Below are positions 40,347-48,500 of a stretch of 64,000 nt of DNA, piece after piece; the first letter of the stretch is position 1; every line of letters begins with the position of its first letter. The translations under genes and the position numbers were made by a program. Source of the stretch: Verrucomicrobiaceae bacterium (GTDB taxonomy: Bacteria > Verrucomicrobiota > Verrucomicrobiia > Verrucomicrobiales > Verrucomicrobiaceae). Under the pieces are notes generated by a model, which was not told where the DNA came from, did no database searches, and saw nothing but the letters and a program-made list of their open reading frames with translations. The stretch is from the NCBI GenBank assembly GCA_016795375.1, contig JAEUHJ010000045.1:53922-117921 (forward strand), read 5' to 3'.

Positions 40347-41268
40347 TGCGCGGAATTTTGGCTTCGATGAATGCGCGATCCATTGCCTTTTTTGCCATCG
40401 TGACTCCGAGCACCCGGTCTGTCGGCTGAGCATCAGGATTCTCTTTTTGCAAACGCTCAAGCAGGATGCGGGCTGCTGGCACCATTGGAATCCGGCGCAT
40501 TTCGTGGTTTTTGGTTCCGTCGTTGGGATTGCCGGTGATGAGGATTTCGCCGCGCTGGAAATCACAGTGCCGCCACTGCACCCATGCTGCTTCCCCAACG
40601 CGAACACCGGTGTAGGCGAGGAATTCCACATAGTCCGCACAGTCGCGGGAGAAGCGCCCGCCCGCCCCACGGATTGTGTTCACCCAGGCGGCGAACTGCG
40701 CCCGACTCGGGAGCATACTGGACAGGTCTTTCACCTTCACCCTCTTCCGTTTGATTTTCGCTGCGGGGTTGGTTCGCCGGACCCCGCGCTCCACTGCGAT
40801 TTCGAAAAGAGAGCGCACCATGCTCAGGGATGCATTGAAACGGGGGGATGACATTTGCTTTGCCACCCTGCCCGCCCATTCTTCGCACTGCTCAACCGTG
40901 ACTCTGCGGAGTGCCGTTTCTTCGAGTTCGGGCCAGGTGCGTTTCACCATGAGGACGATCTGCTCCAGGTAGTGCTTGGTGGACTGCTTGATGGCGGGAT
41001 TGTTTTGGAACTGCCTCTGCCGAATGGCGAAGGCGGCGGCCCCGGTCAGTTTTTCGGAAAGAAGATTCTCCGCCCCCAGTTCTGCCCGCTGCTCAGCGCT
41101 GGCCTGCTCTTTCTCGTGTTCGATTTTGGCAACCGAAAGGACCTTTGTTTTGAGGCTGCGCCATGTCTCCTTGCCTGCGGTGGAGATTCGCGCATAGTAG
41201 GTGCCTGAGGAGTGCCTGTAGAGGCGCGGATACTTCGTCGGTGTCCAAGTTTTGACAGTCGCTTTCAT
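40165..41268 (-). CDS. int: Tyrosine integrase of the element
   Basis: A 367-residue phage-type integrase. An N-terminal arm-binding domain ('YRHSSGTYYARISTAGKETW') is followed by a SAM-like core-binding domain and a catalytic domain with R in 'YTGVRVGEAAW', HxxR in 'HHDLRHYFAT', H in 'WLGHKDGG' and the nucleophile Tyr in 'KVYGHLRNEH'. It is transcribed away from the right attachment site, 107 bp distant, the usual layout for tRNA-targeting integrases. It should recombine attL and attR within the tRNA-Arg anticodon region. Confidence 0.93.
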   Translation of the reverse strand: MKATVKTWTPTKYPRLYRHSSGTYYARISTAGKETWRSLKTKVLSVAKIEHEKEQASAEQRAELGAENLLSEKLTGAAAFAIRQRQFQNNPAIKQSTKHYLEQIVLMVKRTWPELEETALRRVTVEQCEEWAGRVAKQMSSPRFNASLSMVRSLFEIAVERGVRRTNPAAKIKRKRVKVKDLSSMLPSRAQFAAWVNTIRGAGGRFSRDCADYVEFLAYTGVRVGEAAWVQWRHCDFQRGEILITGNPNDGTKNHEMRRIPMVPAARILLERLQKENPDAQPTDRVLGVTMAKKAMDRAFIEAKIPRITHHDLRHYFATICIESGVDIPTVSKWLGHKDGGALAMKVYGHLRNEHSLAAATRVSFAA

Positions 41269-41300
41269 GGCAGTGTTGCAGTCTCGCCAGACCGTGCCAC

Positions 41301-41322
41301 ACTGTATAATCAGTCCGTATAA
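41301..41322. promoter_or_regulatory. Paired CYGTATAAT motifs near attR (candidate arm sites or tRNA promoter)
   Basis: CTGTATAAT at 41301-41309 and CCGTATAAT at 41314-41322 (13-bp pitch) mirror the pair at 1325-1345. They lie between the integrase start and attR. Because the tRNA 5' half here comes from the element, one of these TATAAT boxes might also drive the tRNA; the spacing to the tRNA start (about 53 bp) makes this uncertain. Confidence 0.45.
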
Positions 41323-41375
41323 TTGCCAGTGAAAAATCAGTCCATGCCGCGTAAAGTGCTCTAAATCAACGAAAT

Positions 41376-41447
41376 GTCCCCGTAGTTCAATGGATAGAAC
41401 GAGGGTTTCCTAAACTCTAAATACAGGTTCGATTCCTGTCCGGGATA
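41376..41447 (+). tRNA. tRNA-Arg (anticodon CCT), chimeric at attR
   Basis: A 72-nt cloverleaf without encoded CCA. D stem GTTC/GAAC, anticodon stem AGGGT/ACTCT with loop TTCCTAA (anticodon CCT at 41409-41411), T arm ACAGG-TTCGATT-CCTGT, discriminator A at 41447. The first 39 nt (41376-41414) are the element's version and the rest is host. In the acceptor stem, position 6 is C (41381) opposite C (41441), a mismatch; the displaced host 5' half at 1159-1165 has G there and would pair fully. The gene therefore depends on element-borne sequence upstream for its promoter. Confidence 0.9.
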
Positions 41448-41885
41448 CTTTGCGGCCAGTGCTTTGAAGCACAAGGAAATCAAAGCCATCCCCTCAGAGC
41501 GGCGAGATATTGAGGTTCAGAGTGCTGGCCGGACGCGAGGGCCGCGCTTGAGTGGGGGCGTGTGGCAGTATTCGAGGCCTGGCCCTGTGTTTTCTTGAAG
41601 CCCCATAATGACGGCTTGCCTACGGGGTTTCGAGAAGAATACAGGACGGCGCGGAGTCCCTCCCGACCAAGACTTTCAAGAAGTCTTGGATCAGAGTGGG
41701 TGTTTGGCAGGCCCGGCCACCCATCCAAAACAGCGAAGCGCCGGCGGAATCCCCCTTTGAACCGCCCTTTGCAGCGCCTATGGGATGGCTGTGAAATGGC
41801 AAAGCAGGGTAGTTCCTTTTTCAATGAGGGGTTGTAGTTGTCCGGGATCGGCGGTTACTCGGTCTGCCGTCAAGGCCGAGATCTC
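41448..41885. other. Gene-free host region after the tRNA
   Basis: About 440 bp with no convincing coding frame. A perfect inverted repeat GTGCTT-TG-AAGCAC at 41459-41472 directly after the tRNA could help 3' end formation. The rest has no recognisable motif. Confidence 0.4.
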
Positions 41886-42875
41886 ATGAACAAGTTCTGG
41901 AACATCACTAGACGCCTGGCGGCGCTGCATGTGGCGGTCATCCTCCTGCTGGTGGCGTTCTGGCTGCCGCAGGCGCGAAAGACGGGACGGTTGCGCGTGT
42001 CGCCCGGAGTGTGGCCTGGGGCGGAGGCGATCGTGCTGGCGCATGCGGAGGGGAAACTCCCGGCGGCCGAGTTCCAGTTGGTCGAACTGCCATGGTCATC
42101 CGCAGCGATGCGGGCCTTGGGAAGCGGGGCGGCGGATGCGGCGGTGGTGACGCTGGACGCGGTCTTGCGCATGCGTGAGGGGGGGCAGGACCTGCGCGTG
42201 CTGATGGTGCTGGACGAGTCGGCCGGGGCGGACATGGTTCTGGCGCGCCAGGATGTCACTGACATCAAGGCGTTGAATGGATGCCGCGTGGGTGTGGATG
42301 TCAGCGGCGTCGGGGCGTATTTGTTGATGAACGCGCTGGAGGGCGCCGGCATGACCATGTCTGATGTCCGACTGGTGCCGCTGACCCAGCCGGAGATGGA
42401 GCAGGCGGTCGCGGATGGCGCCGTGGACGCGGTGCTGGTGTCCGAACCATGGTCCAGCAGGCTCAAGCGGGCGGGCTGGCATGCCGTTTACGATTCAAAG
42501 CAGCTTTCGATCCCGATCATGCGTGTTCTGGCGGCAACCGGGGAGGCGTGTGAGCAATCCAGGCCGGGCCTTGTGGCGCTGCTGAGAGCGCAGATGGAGC
42601 TGACACCCCGGGTGAGAGGCGGGACTTCATTTGACAGCATGGATCTGGTGCTGCGACGTGAGAAAATCAGCAGGGCGATGTTTAACGCGGCGCTGGAGTC
42701 GTGGCGGCCGCTGGATGCCGCCGAAAACCGGACGTTGTTGCTCGGGAAGCCTCCCCGGCTTGCCAGGATTGCAGATGAAATCACCGGGCAGATGCTGCGC
42801 GGCGGTCTGCTGAGGAGCAAGCCTGCGGAGCTGCCATGGATCGACGCGGACATCATCCAGGAGGCGGCGCCATGA
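41886..42875 (+). CDS. Periplasmic substrate-binding protein (SsuA/NMT1-like)
   Basis: A 329-residue protein. It has an N-terminal signal or anchor ('LAALHVAVILLLVAFWLPQ'), then the fold of ABC-type nitrate/sulfonate/thiamine-precursor binding proteins: 'AEFQLVELPWSSAAMRALGS', 'GAADAAVVTLDAVLRM', 'GCRVGVDVSGVGAYLLMNAL' and 'AVDAVLVSEPWSSRLKRAGW'. No transporter permease or ATPase is nearby. Its stop overlaps the histidine kinase start (ATGA), so it probably acts as a ligand-sensing partner of the kinase. Start at ATG 41886, chosen because it opens the signal segment. Confidence 0.82.
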   Translation: MNKFWNITRRLAALHVAVILLLVAFWLPQARKTGRLRVSPGVWPGAEAIVLAHAEGKLPAAEFQLVELPWSSAAMRALGSGAADAAVVTLDAVLRMREGGQDLRVLMVLDESAGADMVLARQDVTDIKALNGCRVGVDVSGVGAYLLMNALEGAGMTMSDVRLVPLTQPEMEQAVADGAVDAVLVSEPWSSRLKRAGWHAVYDSKQLSIPIMRVLAATGEACEQSRPGLVALLRAQMELTPRVRGGTSFDSMDLVLRREKISRAMFNAALESWRPLDAAENRTLLLGKPPRLARIADEITGQMLRGGLLRSKPAELPWIDADIIQEAAP

Positions 42876-44248
42876 AGGTTCCGCGCTCCATCCAGTGGAA
42901 GATCACCGGCGTCGTCATGCTGTTCGGGTGCGTGATGATCCTGCTGAACAACTGGCGCGATCAAAAGTGGCTGGTGGGGCAAAAATTGGAGAATCTGGAG
43001 CGGGAGGCGGCGGACACGGGAAGCCGGCTGTCCGGGGTGCTGCAGCACTTGTCACGGCGTCAGCAGGAAAGGGCGGCAGACCTGGAGATGTCTTATGTGT
43101 CGTTGTCACCGGATGTCGAGCTGGGCATCGTGTGCGGCGGGGATGGGCTGGTGCGCTGCGCCACGCAGTTGCAGTGGCGGGGGATCCCGGTGGGCGGGAC
43201 GCCGCTGGCCGCCGAGTGGAGCCGTGCGGCCGCAGTGATGGAGCGGATGACGGCGGTGCTGACTTGGGATGAGACGCGCACGAAGCTCATCATCGCCGCC
43301 CCGTTTTACGAGGGCTACAACACGAGGGACAGGGCGGTGGTGTTGATCCGCTATGATCCGGCGCTGTCACTGGCGCAGGTGCGTGAGGACGCCTGGCATG
43401 AGTCGCTTCGTCACGCCTGCGTGCTGCTGGCACTGACCTTGTTGTTGTGGTTCGCGTTTGATGAGGCCGTGGGCCGGCGGGTGCGTGAGCTGCTGCATCA
43501 GGTGCGGACCGTGGGCATGGGTGACAGGGAACCGGCCCCACTGGCCGGGAAGGACGAGTTGTCGGCGATTTCCCAGGAGTTCGCGAATGCGGTGCGGCGC
43601 ATGCGGACGGCGGAGAAGCTGTCGCTGGACGCTTCCGAGCAGGAGCGGCGGAGAATCGGCAGGGATCTTCACGATGATCTCTGCCAGCGGCTGTCGGCCA
43701 CGAAAATGAAGACGGAGGTGATGCTCAACCTGGTTGAGAGAGTCGGCGCGGGGGCGGGGAATCTGGCGCGTGAGGTGGTGGAGGAGCTGCAGGAGGCCGT
43801 GGTGATCGGCCGGAGCATGGCGCATGGACTGTCACCGGTGGGGCTGGATGAGCACGGCCTGACGGGGGCGCTTGAGGAGCTGGCGCGGTTCACTCGCGGA
43901 GCATATCACATATCGTGCATCGTCGAAGCGGATGAGAAGGTGAACGATGTGCTTGCAGTTGCCGAGCGTGAGTTGCTTTTCCGGGTGACCCAGGAGCTGG
44001 TCACAAATGCCTGCAAACATTCCAGGCCCGGGCGCATGAGCATCAACACGTCCCTGGAGCGCGGGGACGTGGTGCTCACTGTCATTCACGACGGCGCGCT
44101 TTTTCAGGAGCCTGCGTCGGACAAGGCGCCGGGCATGGGGCTGGTGTTGATGAGGCAGCGGCTCCTGGCCTTGCGCGCGACCCTGGAGCGCACGGCGGAG
44201 TCGGGTTTTGTCATCAGCACCGTGCGTTTTCCATGCAATATCCCATGA
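42872..44248 (+). CDS. Sensor histidine kinase (NarX/DegS type, HisKA_3)
   Basis: A 458-residue membrane kinase. TM1 is near residues 10-27, a periplasmic region about 35-175, TM2 'HACVLLALTLLLWFAF', a HAMP-like segment, then HisKA_3 'ERRRIGRDLHDDLCQRL' with the phosphoacceptor His at 267. The HATPase domain has 'QELVTNACKHS' as N box and 'APGMGLVLMRQRL' as G box. The periplasmic region should receive the signal from the upstream binding protein. The start ATG overlaps that gene's stop, and the response regulator follows 51 bp later. Confidence 0.9.
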   Translation: MKVPRSIQWKITGVVMLFGCVMILLNNWRDQKWLVGQKLENLEREAADTGSRLSGVLQHLSRRQQERAADLEMSYVSLSPDVELGIVCGGDGLVRCATQLQWRGIPVGGTPLAAEWSRAAAVMERMTAVLTWDETRTKLIIAAPFYEGYNTRDRAVVLIRYDPALSLAQVREDAWHESLRHACVLLALTLLLWFAFDEAVGRRVRELLHQVRTVGMGDREPAPLAGKDELSAISQEFANAVRRMRTAEKLSLDASEQERRRIGRDLHDDLCQRLSATKMKTEVMLNLVERVGAGAGNLAREVVEELQEAVVIGRSMAHGLSPVGLDEHGLTGALEELARFTRGAYHISCIVEADEKVNDVLAVAERELLFRVTQELVTNACKHSRPGRMSINTSLERGDVVLTVIHDGALFQEPASDKAPGMGLVLMRQRLLALRATLERTAESGFVISTVRFPCNIP

Positions 44249-44299
44249 GCGCGTGCTTCCGGGGTTGACGAAGTTTTGATCCCGGAGCTTCATGGCGGG

Positions 44300-44980
44300 A
44301 TGAAGTCTGATTCCCAGCGAGCAAAAATCCGGGTGGCTGTCGTCGATGATCACACGATGATGCGGGAGGGGGTGCGTCTGTTCCTGGAGAATCATCTGGA
44401 GATGGCCTGCGCATGGACCGCGGCGAATGCCGCCGAGGCGGTTCAGAGGGTGGAGGAGGACACGCCGGACGTGCTCATGGTGGACATCTCGCTGCCTGAC
44501 CGTTCAGGGCTTGAGTTGATCAAAGATTTGCGCCTGCTGCAGCCGAAGCTGGCGATGCTGGCGATCTCCATGCACGACGAGCGGCTTTACGGCCAGCGGG
44601 CGTTGAAGGCCGGCGCGCGCGGGTACCTGATGAAAAACGCGCCACAGCAGACGCTGGAGAACGCCCTGCGCCGCGTCGCCGCCGGCAACATCGTGGTGAG
44701 CGAGGAGATGTCCGAGGAGATCATGCGGGCGTTCTCCGCAGGCGCCTCGTTGAAGTCAAAGGACACGATTTCCGACCTCAGCGACCGCGAATTCGAGATA
44801 TTCATGCTGGTCGGGCAGGGAAAGAGCACGGCACAGATCGCCGAGGCGCTGAAAATCAGCACGAAGACCGTGGACGTGCACAAGATGAACATTCGTGCCA
44901 AACTGGGGATGAGCGATCCGGGAGAGCTGGCATATTTTGCGATTCGTTGGGCTGAGGGTGGTGGCAGCAATCGCGAGTGA
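44300..44980 (+). CDS. NarL/FixJ-family response regulator
   Basis: A 226-residue protein. The receiver domain has acidic pair D16/D17 in 'VAVVDDHTMM', phosphoacceptor D62 in 'VLMVDISLPD', Ser/Thr in 'AMLAISMHD' and Lys in 'GYLMKNAPQ'. A LuxR-type C-terminal HTH follows ('LSDREFEIFMLVGQGKSTAQ', 'ISTKTVDVHKMNIRAKLGM'). It is the natural partner of the HisKA_3 kinase. Start at ATG 44300 (GGCGGG just upstream); an in-frame TTG at 44276 is less likely. The giant PEP-CTERM gene about 200 bp downstream is a possible target. Confidence 0.92.
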   Translation: MKSDSQRAKIRVAVVDDHTMMREGVRLFLENHLEMACAWTAANAAEAVQRVEEDTPDVLMVDISLPDRSGLELIKDLRLLQPKLAMLAISMHDERLYGQRALKAGARGYLMKNAPQQTLENALRRVAAGNIVVSEEMSEEIMRAFSAGASLKSKDTISDLSDREFEIFMLVGQGKSTAQIAEALKISTKTVDVHKMNIRAKLGMSDPGELAYFAIRWAEGGGSNRE

Positions 44981-45017
44981 CGGGGGACATCAGGTTTGTT
45001 CCCGCTGAACAGCTCTG

Positions 45018-45038
45018 TGCTTTAGCATTGTTAAAGCA
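45018..45038. promoter_or_regulatory. TGCTTTA/TAAAGCA inverted repeat upstream of the giant gene
   Basis: TGCTTTA at 45018-45024 and TAAAGCA at 45032-45038 with a 7-bp spacer, about 150 bp before the giant gene's start and just upstream of a TTGACT hexamer (about 45050). It could be a binding site for the adjacent NarL-type regulator. Confidence 0.4.
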
Positions 45039-45185
45039 ATGGCTGATTCTTGACTGGGTTGGAGGCGGGGCATCAACAAGCCAGTCGCCAATGGTTCTGA
45101 ATCAGGGTTCTGGCGCAAAATAGGGACTCAATTCCGGCAAATTCAGCCGGCCCACTGCTCCCCGCCCCCGCACTCCATCCATTCC

Positions 45186-45491
45186 ATGAATTCATCCTGC
45201 GCCCTGATGAACTGGCTGCGTCGCCAAGCCAAACGACCTGCCTCCGTCTCACTGCTAGCTGCGATTCCAATCCTGCTTTCATCCGCCCGGGCAGCCACCG
45301 TGATGTGGGGTGTGCAAACTCCGGGCAGTCCCGGCGCTTACTCCTGGCAGCATCTCCACAACTGGAATCCTGCGGCGGTGCCGGATGCCGTCGGTGACGT
45401 CGCGAATCTCAATCTGGTCAACCTGGCGGGCGACCTGGCGATCAACCTCGACGGCGCGGTGACGCTGGGGACGCTGAACCTTTGTTGTTGA
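45186..45491 (+). CDS. Signal-peptide and N-terminal fragment of the giant PEP-CTERM protein
   Basis: A 101-residue frame. It has an N-terminal signal peptide (residues about 12-36, 'RPASVSLLAAIPILLSSARA'), then 'GAYSWQHLHNWNPAAVPDAV', the usual opening of verrucomicrobial beta-strand-repeat proteins. It ends in TGA inside a 36-bp repeat unit. After residue 99 the same 12 codons recur at 45517-45552 in a different frame and continue as the 4.7-kilo-residue ORF. Deleting exactly 70 bp (45483-45552) joins the two into one frame. So this is the natural N-terminus of the downstream gene, separated by a duplication. Confidence 0.8.
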   Translation: MNSSCALMNWLRRQAKRPASVSLLAAIPILLSSARAATVMWGVQTPGSPGAYSWQHLHNWNPAAVPDAVGDVANLNLVNLAGDLAINLDGAVTLGTLNLCC

Positions 45492-45552
45492 TGACGGCGT
45501 GCGTGTCACGCGTGCCCTCGACGGCGCGGTGACGCTGGGGACGCTGAACCTT
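45447..45552 (+). repeat. 36-bp direct repeat with 34-bp spacer that breaks the giant gene
   Basis: Perfect copies at 45447-45482 and 45517-45552, 70 bp apart. Because 70 is not a multiple of 3, the second copy is out of frame with the first and a TGA at 45489-45491 stops translation. Recombination or slippage between copies would delete 70 bp and restore the frame exactly. Confidence 0.9.
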
Positions 45553-48500
45553 GGCGACACGGGCGGCGGGCAGAGCTATATCCTCGCGGCGGGGTCGGGC
45601 GGCTCGCTGATCTTCGACAATGGAGGCGGGTCTTCGACGTTGGAGAAATTCGGCATCGGCACGGACGTGATCACCTCGAACATCACGCTCACTGCCACGG
45701 CACCGCTGACGGTGGATGTGGACGATGGCATGCTGGCGCTGACGGGCGTGATCAGCGGCGGCGGTGGATTGACGAAGAACGGCGACGGCAAGCTGGTGCT
45801 GCGCGGCTCGAACACCTTCACCGGCCTGACGACGATCAATGGCGGCATGATCCTCGAAATTCCTGCGGTGAGCGACGGCGCGGTGCTGGGATCGACCTCC
45901 GCAGGCAATGGCACGGTGGTGAACGCGGGCGGCACGCTGGCCTTCGGGCCGGACTTGATGGGTTCAGGCGGCATCTTCGGTCCCTCGGAGCCGATCACGA
46001 TCAACGGGGACGGTTTCCGCAACAACGGAGCGCTGCGTTACTTCATGGGTGCCAACAGCATGGCCGTCAGCGGCACGGTCACGCTCGGCAGTGCCTCGCG
46101 CATCCAGTCGGACTACGCGAACACACTTTCGCTGACGGCGGCGATGACGATCAACCAGGATTTGAAGCTGGGCGGGGTGAGTTTTGTCTCGTTCACAGGC
46201 GCGGTGGACGGTGGCAACACCGTCACGCATTACGGTATCAGCGGGTGGCGCATGCAGAGCACCTCCGCCGGGCAGAACTACAGCGGCACGCTGAATTCCA
46301 TCCTCGGTGAAATCCGCTCGGATGTGGGCAGCGCCACGCTGGCCAACACGCCCTACAATGATGTGGCCGCGCTGGATTTGAAGGACTCCTGGCTGCGCAT
46401 CGTCTTTGGCAGCACGGCGGGCGCTCCGACGGCAGGGGATTCTCCGAACAGCCGCTTTTCCACCACGGCGCCGATCTCAATGTCCGCCAGCCAGATTTAC
46501 ATCGAAAACTCCGCTTTCAGCAGCACTTCGACCAACTTCTTCGACTACGCGGTGGTACAGGGTTTTGGCACAACGACGCTGACGGGCGGCCATAACCGCA
46601 TCGGCATGCGCTCGGCGGACACGGGCAGCATTCAGTTGACCTTTGCGGACATCCTCAAGCCGAATCCGGGTACGACGCTGGAGATGTTTGTGGACAACCT
46701 CGTCGGCACCGGGCTGGGCGCGGGGCCAAAACACCGCATCCTGAACTCCACCATCGCGGCGGATGTGCCCTTCGTGGGCGGCTGGGCCTACACCTACACG
46801 GGGTCGAGCGGCAGCGGCGGGGATTTCGTGAAGTATGATTTCACCGGCGGGAACGGCTACACGGCCCTCACCGGATCGCTGACCGCGATCGCGGGCGCCA
46901 CGGCGGCGGATAATGTGCGCGTGACCGCGGCGCAGACCGGTTTCGGCGCGGTGACGCTCAATTCGCTGAACATCGCCGGCGGCGTGACCATCGGCACCTC
47001 GGGGGACACGCTGGATATTGTCTCCGGCGGTCTGATGAGCAGCAGCGGCACGAACAACATCGCCGCAAGCTCCATCACCAGCAGCGGCGGCACGATTTAC
47101 GCCATCGCCATCGCTTCCCACAACATCACGTCGGACGTCACCGGGGCCATTGATTTTGTGAAAACGGGCGGCGGCACCACAACGTTTCTCACGGGCAACA
47201 CCTACACGGGCACCACGTACATCAACGAGGGGGTTTTTCGCGACGTCATCATCAATGCCGGGTCGGCGTTGGGATCGGGCAACCTGGTTCTGGGCGGCTC
47301 GCCGAACATCCAGGCGGCCTACGAGACGGAGGAGGATTTCACCCGTGCGCTCGGCTCGGCGGCGGGACAGGTGCGCTTCCTCGGCGGTGGTGGCCTGGGC
47401 GGCGGCAGCGTCGGCATCAACGCGTCAGGCGCGCCGATCGATGTCAATTTCGGCGGAGCGGGCGCGACGGTCGTCTGGGGGGGCGCGGACTTCAATCCGG
47501 GCATCTTCGGCCTGAACGTGGGCGGCGCGTCCACCCACGCGATCACGATGGTGAACTCCATCGACCTGGGCGGGGAGCAGCGCTACCTCCGCGTGGACGG
47601 CGGCGGCTCCGGTGCGGAGCGTGGAGCGCAGGTGATCATCGCGGGGGATCTGTTCAACGGCTCCATCGTGAAGCGTGGCGGCGGCACCCTGGTCTTTGAC
47701 ACGGCGAAGACGTACCAGAACGGCACCATCGTCACCCAGGGCCAGCTCTGGCTGCGCGGCACCGGCACCGCCGGGGCGGACGTGGCCGGCAACGACATCC
47801 AGATCGGGGTGGATGGCTATCTGCGGATTGAAGCCCCATCGAACATCGGCAGCCGCCAGATGATCATCCTGCAAAACATCAGCAACACCACCCCTGCGGC
47901 CATTTCCTTCGGCGCGGGCTATGGCACGGGCGGGGATCTTGTGTTCAACAGTCTCACCGCCACCGGCGGCATTCCGGGCACCGGCGGGAACCACATTCTG
48001 ATCGCGAACAACCAGTCGGGCCAGGCCCGGCGTGTGACGGTGACGATCAGCGGCAACCACAATTTCCAGGCGGACGTGCCCGGCCTCATTCGCGCCGTGG
48101 CGCCGAATGTGGAGGCATGGTTCGGCGCGGACAACGACAACGGCACCTTCACCGGGACGACGCTTTCGCCCTCCGGCGGCGCGGTCAGTGCCTACCGCCT
48201 CGGCGGCCACACGAACAGCGGCGGTGTACTCACCATCGCGAATGCGAATGTGCTCACGGACAATCTGCTCGCCGCCCCCACACCGCTCTTTGTCGGCGGG
48301 CATGACCAGACCGATTACAACTACACCGATGGCACGGTTTACATCCCGCAGGCGCAGAGCTACTCCGGCCAGGTCACCGTCGGCCAGGGCGGCATCCTCT
48401 GGGCCGGGGTGAACGGCGCCCTGGGAACGGGCACGGCGGACATCAACCTGCGCGGTGCGGAGCTGCGCCTCAATGCTGCGACCGGCAGCCACGGCGGCGC

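Larger units (their letters stand above)
1165..41414. mobile_element. Integrated mobilisable plasmid-like element (about 40.2 kb)
   Basis: Bounded by the 33-bp perfect direct repeat of tRNA-Arg(CCT) at 1165-1197 and 41382-41414. It contains a tyrosine integrase and excisionase-like gene at the right end, ParA/RHH partition genes, an iteron array with a Rep gene, a coupling ATPase, a MobF relaxase and a large defence cargo. No VirB-type mating-pair genes are present, so by gene content it is an integrative and mobilisable element able, by inference, to replicate as a plasmid when excised. Several cargo genes (pAgo, trypsin-like gene) are visibly more AT-rich than the flanking chromosome, which fits transfer. 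Confidence 0.88.

Noticed and set aside
41480..41837. Overlapping frames on both strands after the tRNA
   Set aside because: No domain, no ribosome site and no plausible composition; treated as non-coding.
45499..45552. GTG at 45499 as the genuine start of the giant protein
   Set aside because: It gives no signal peptide although the protein has a PEP-CTERM export tag. The upstream fragment supplies a signal peptide and joins in frame after removing the 70-bp duplication.
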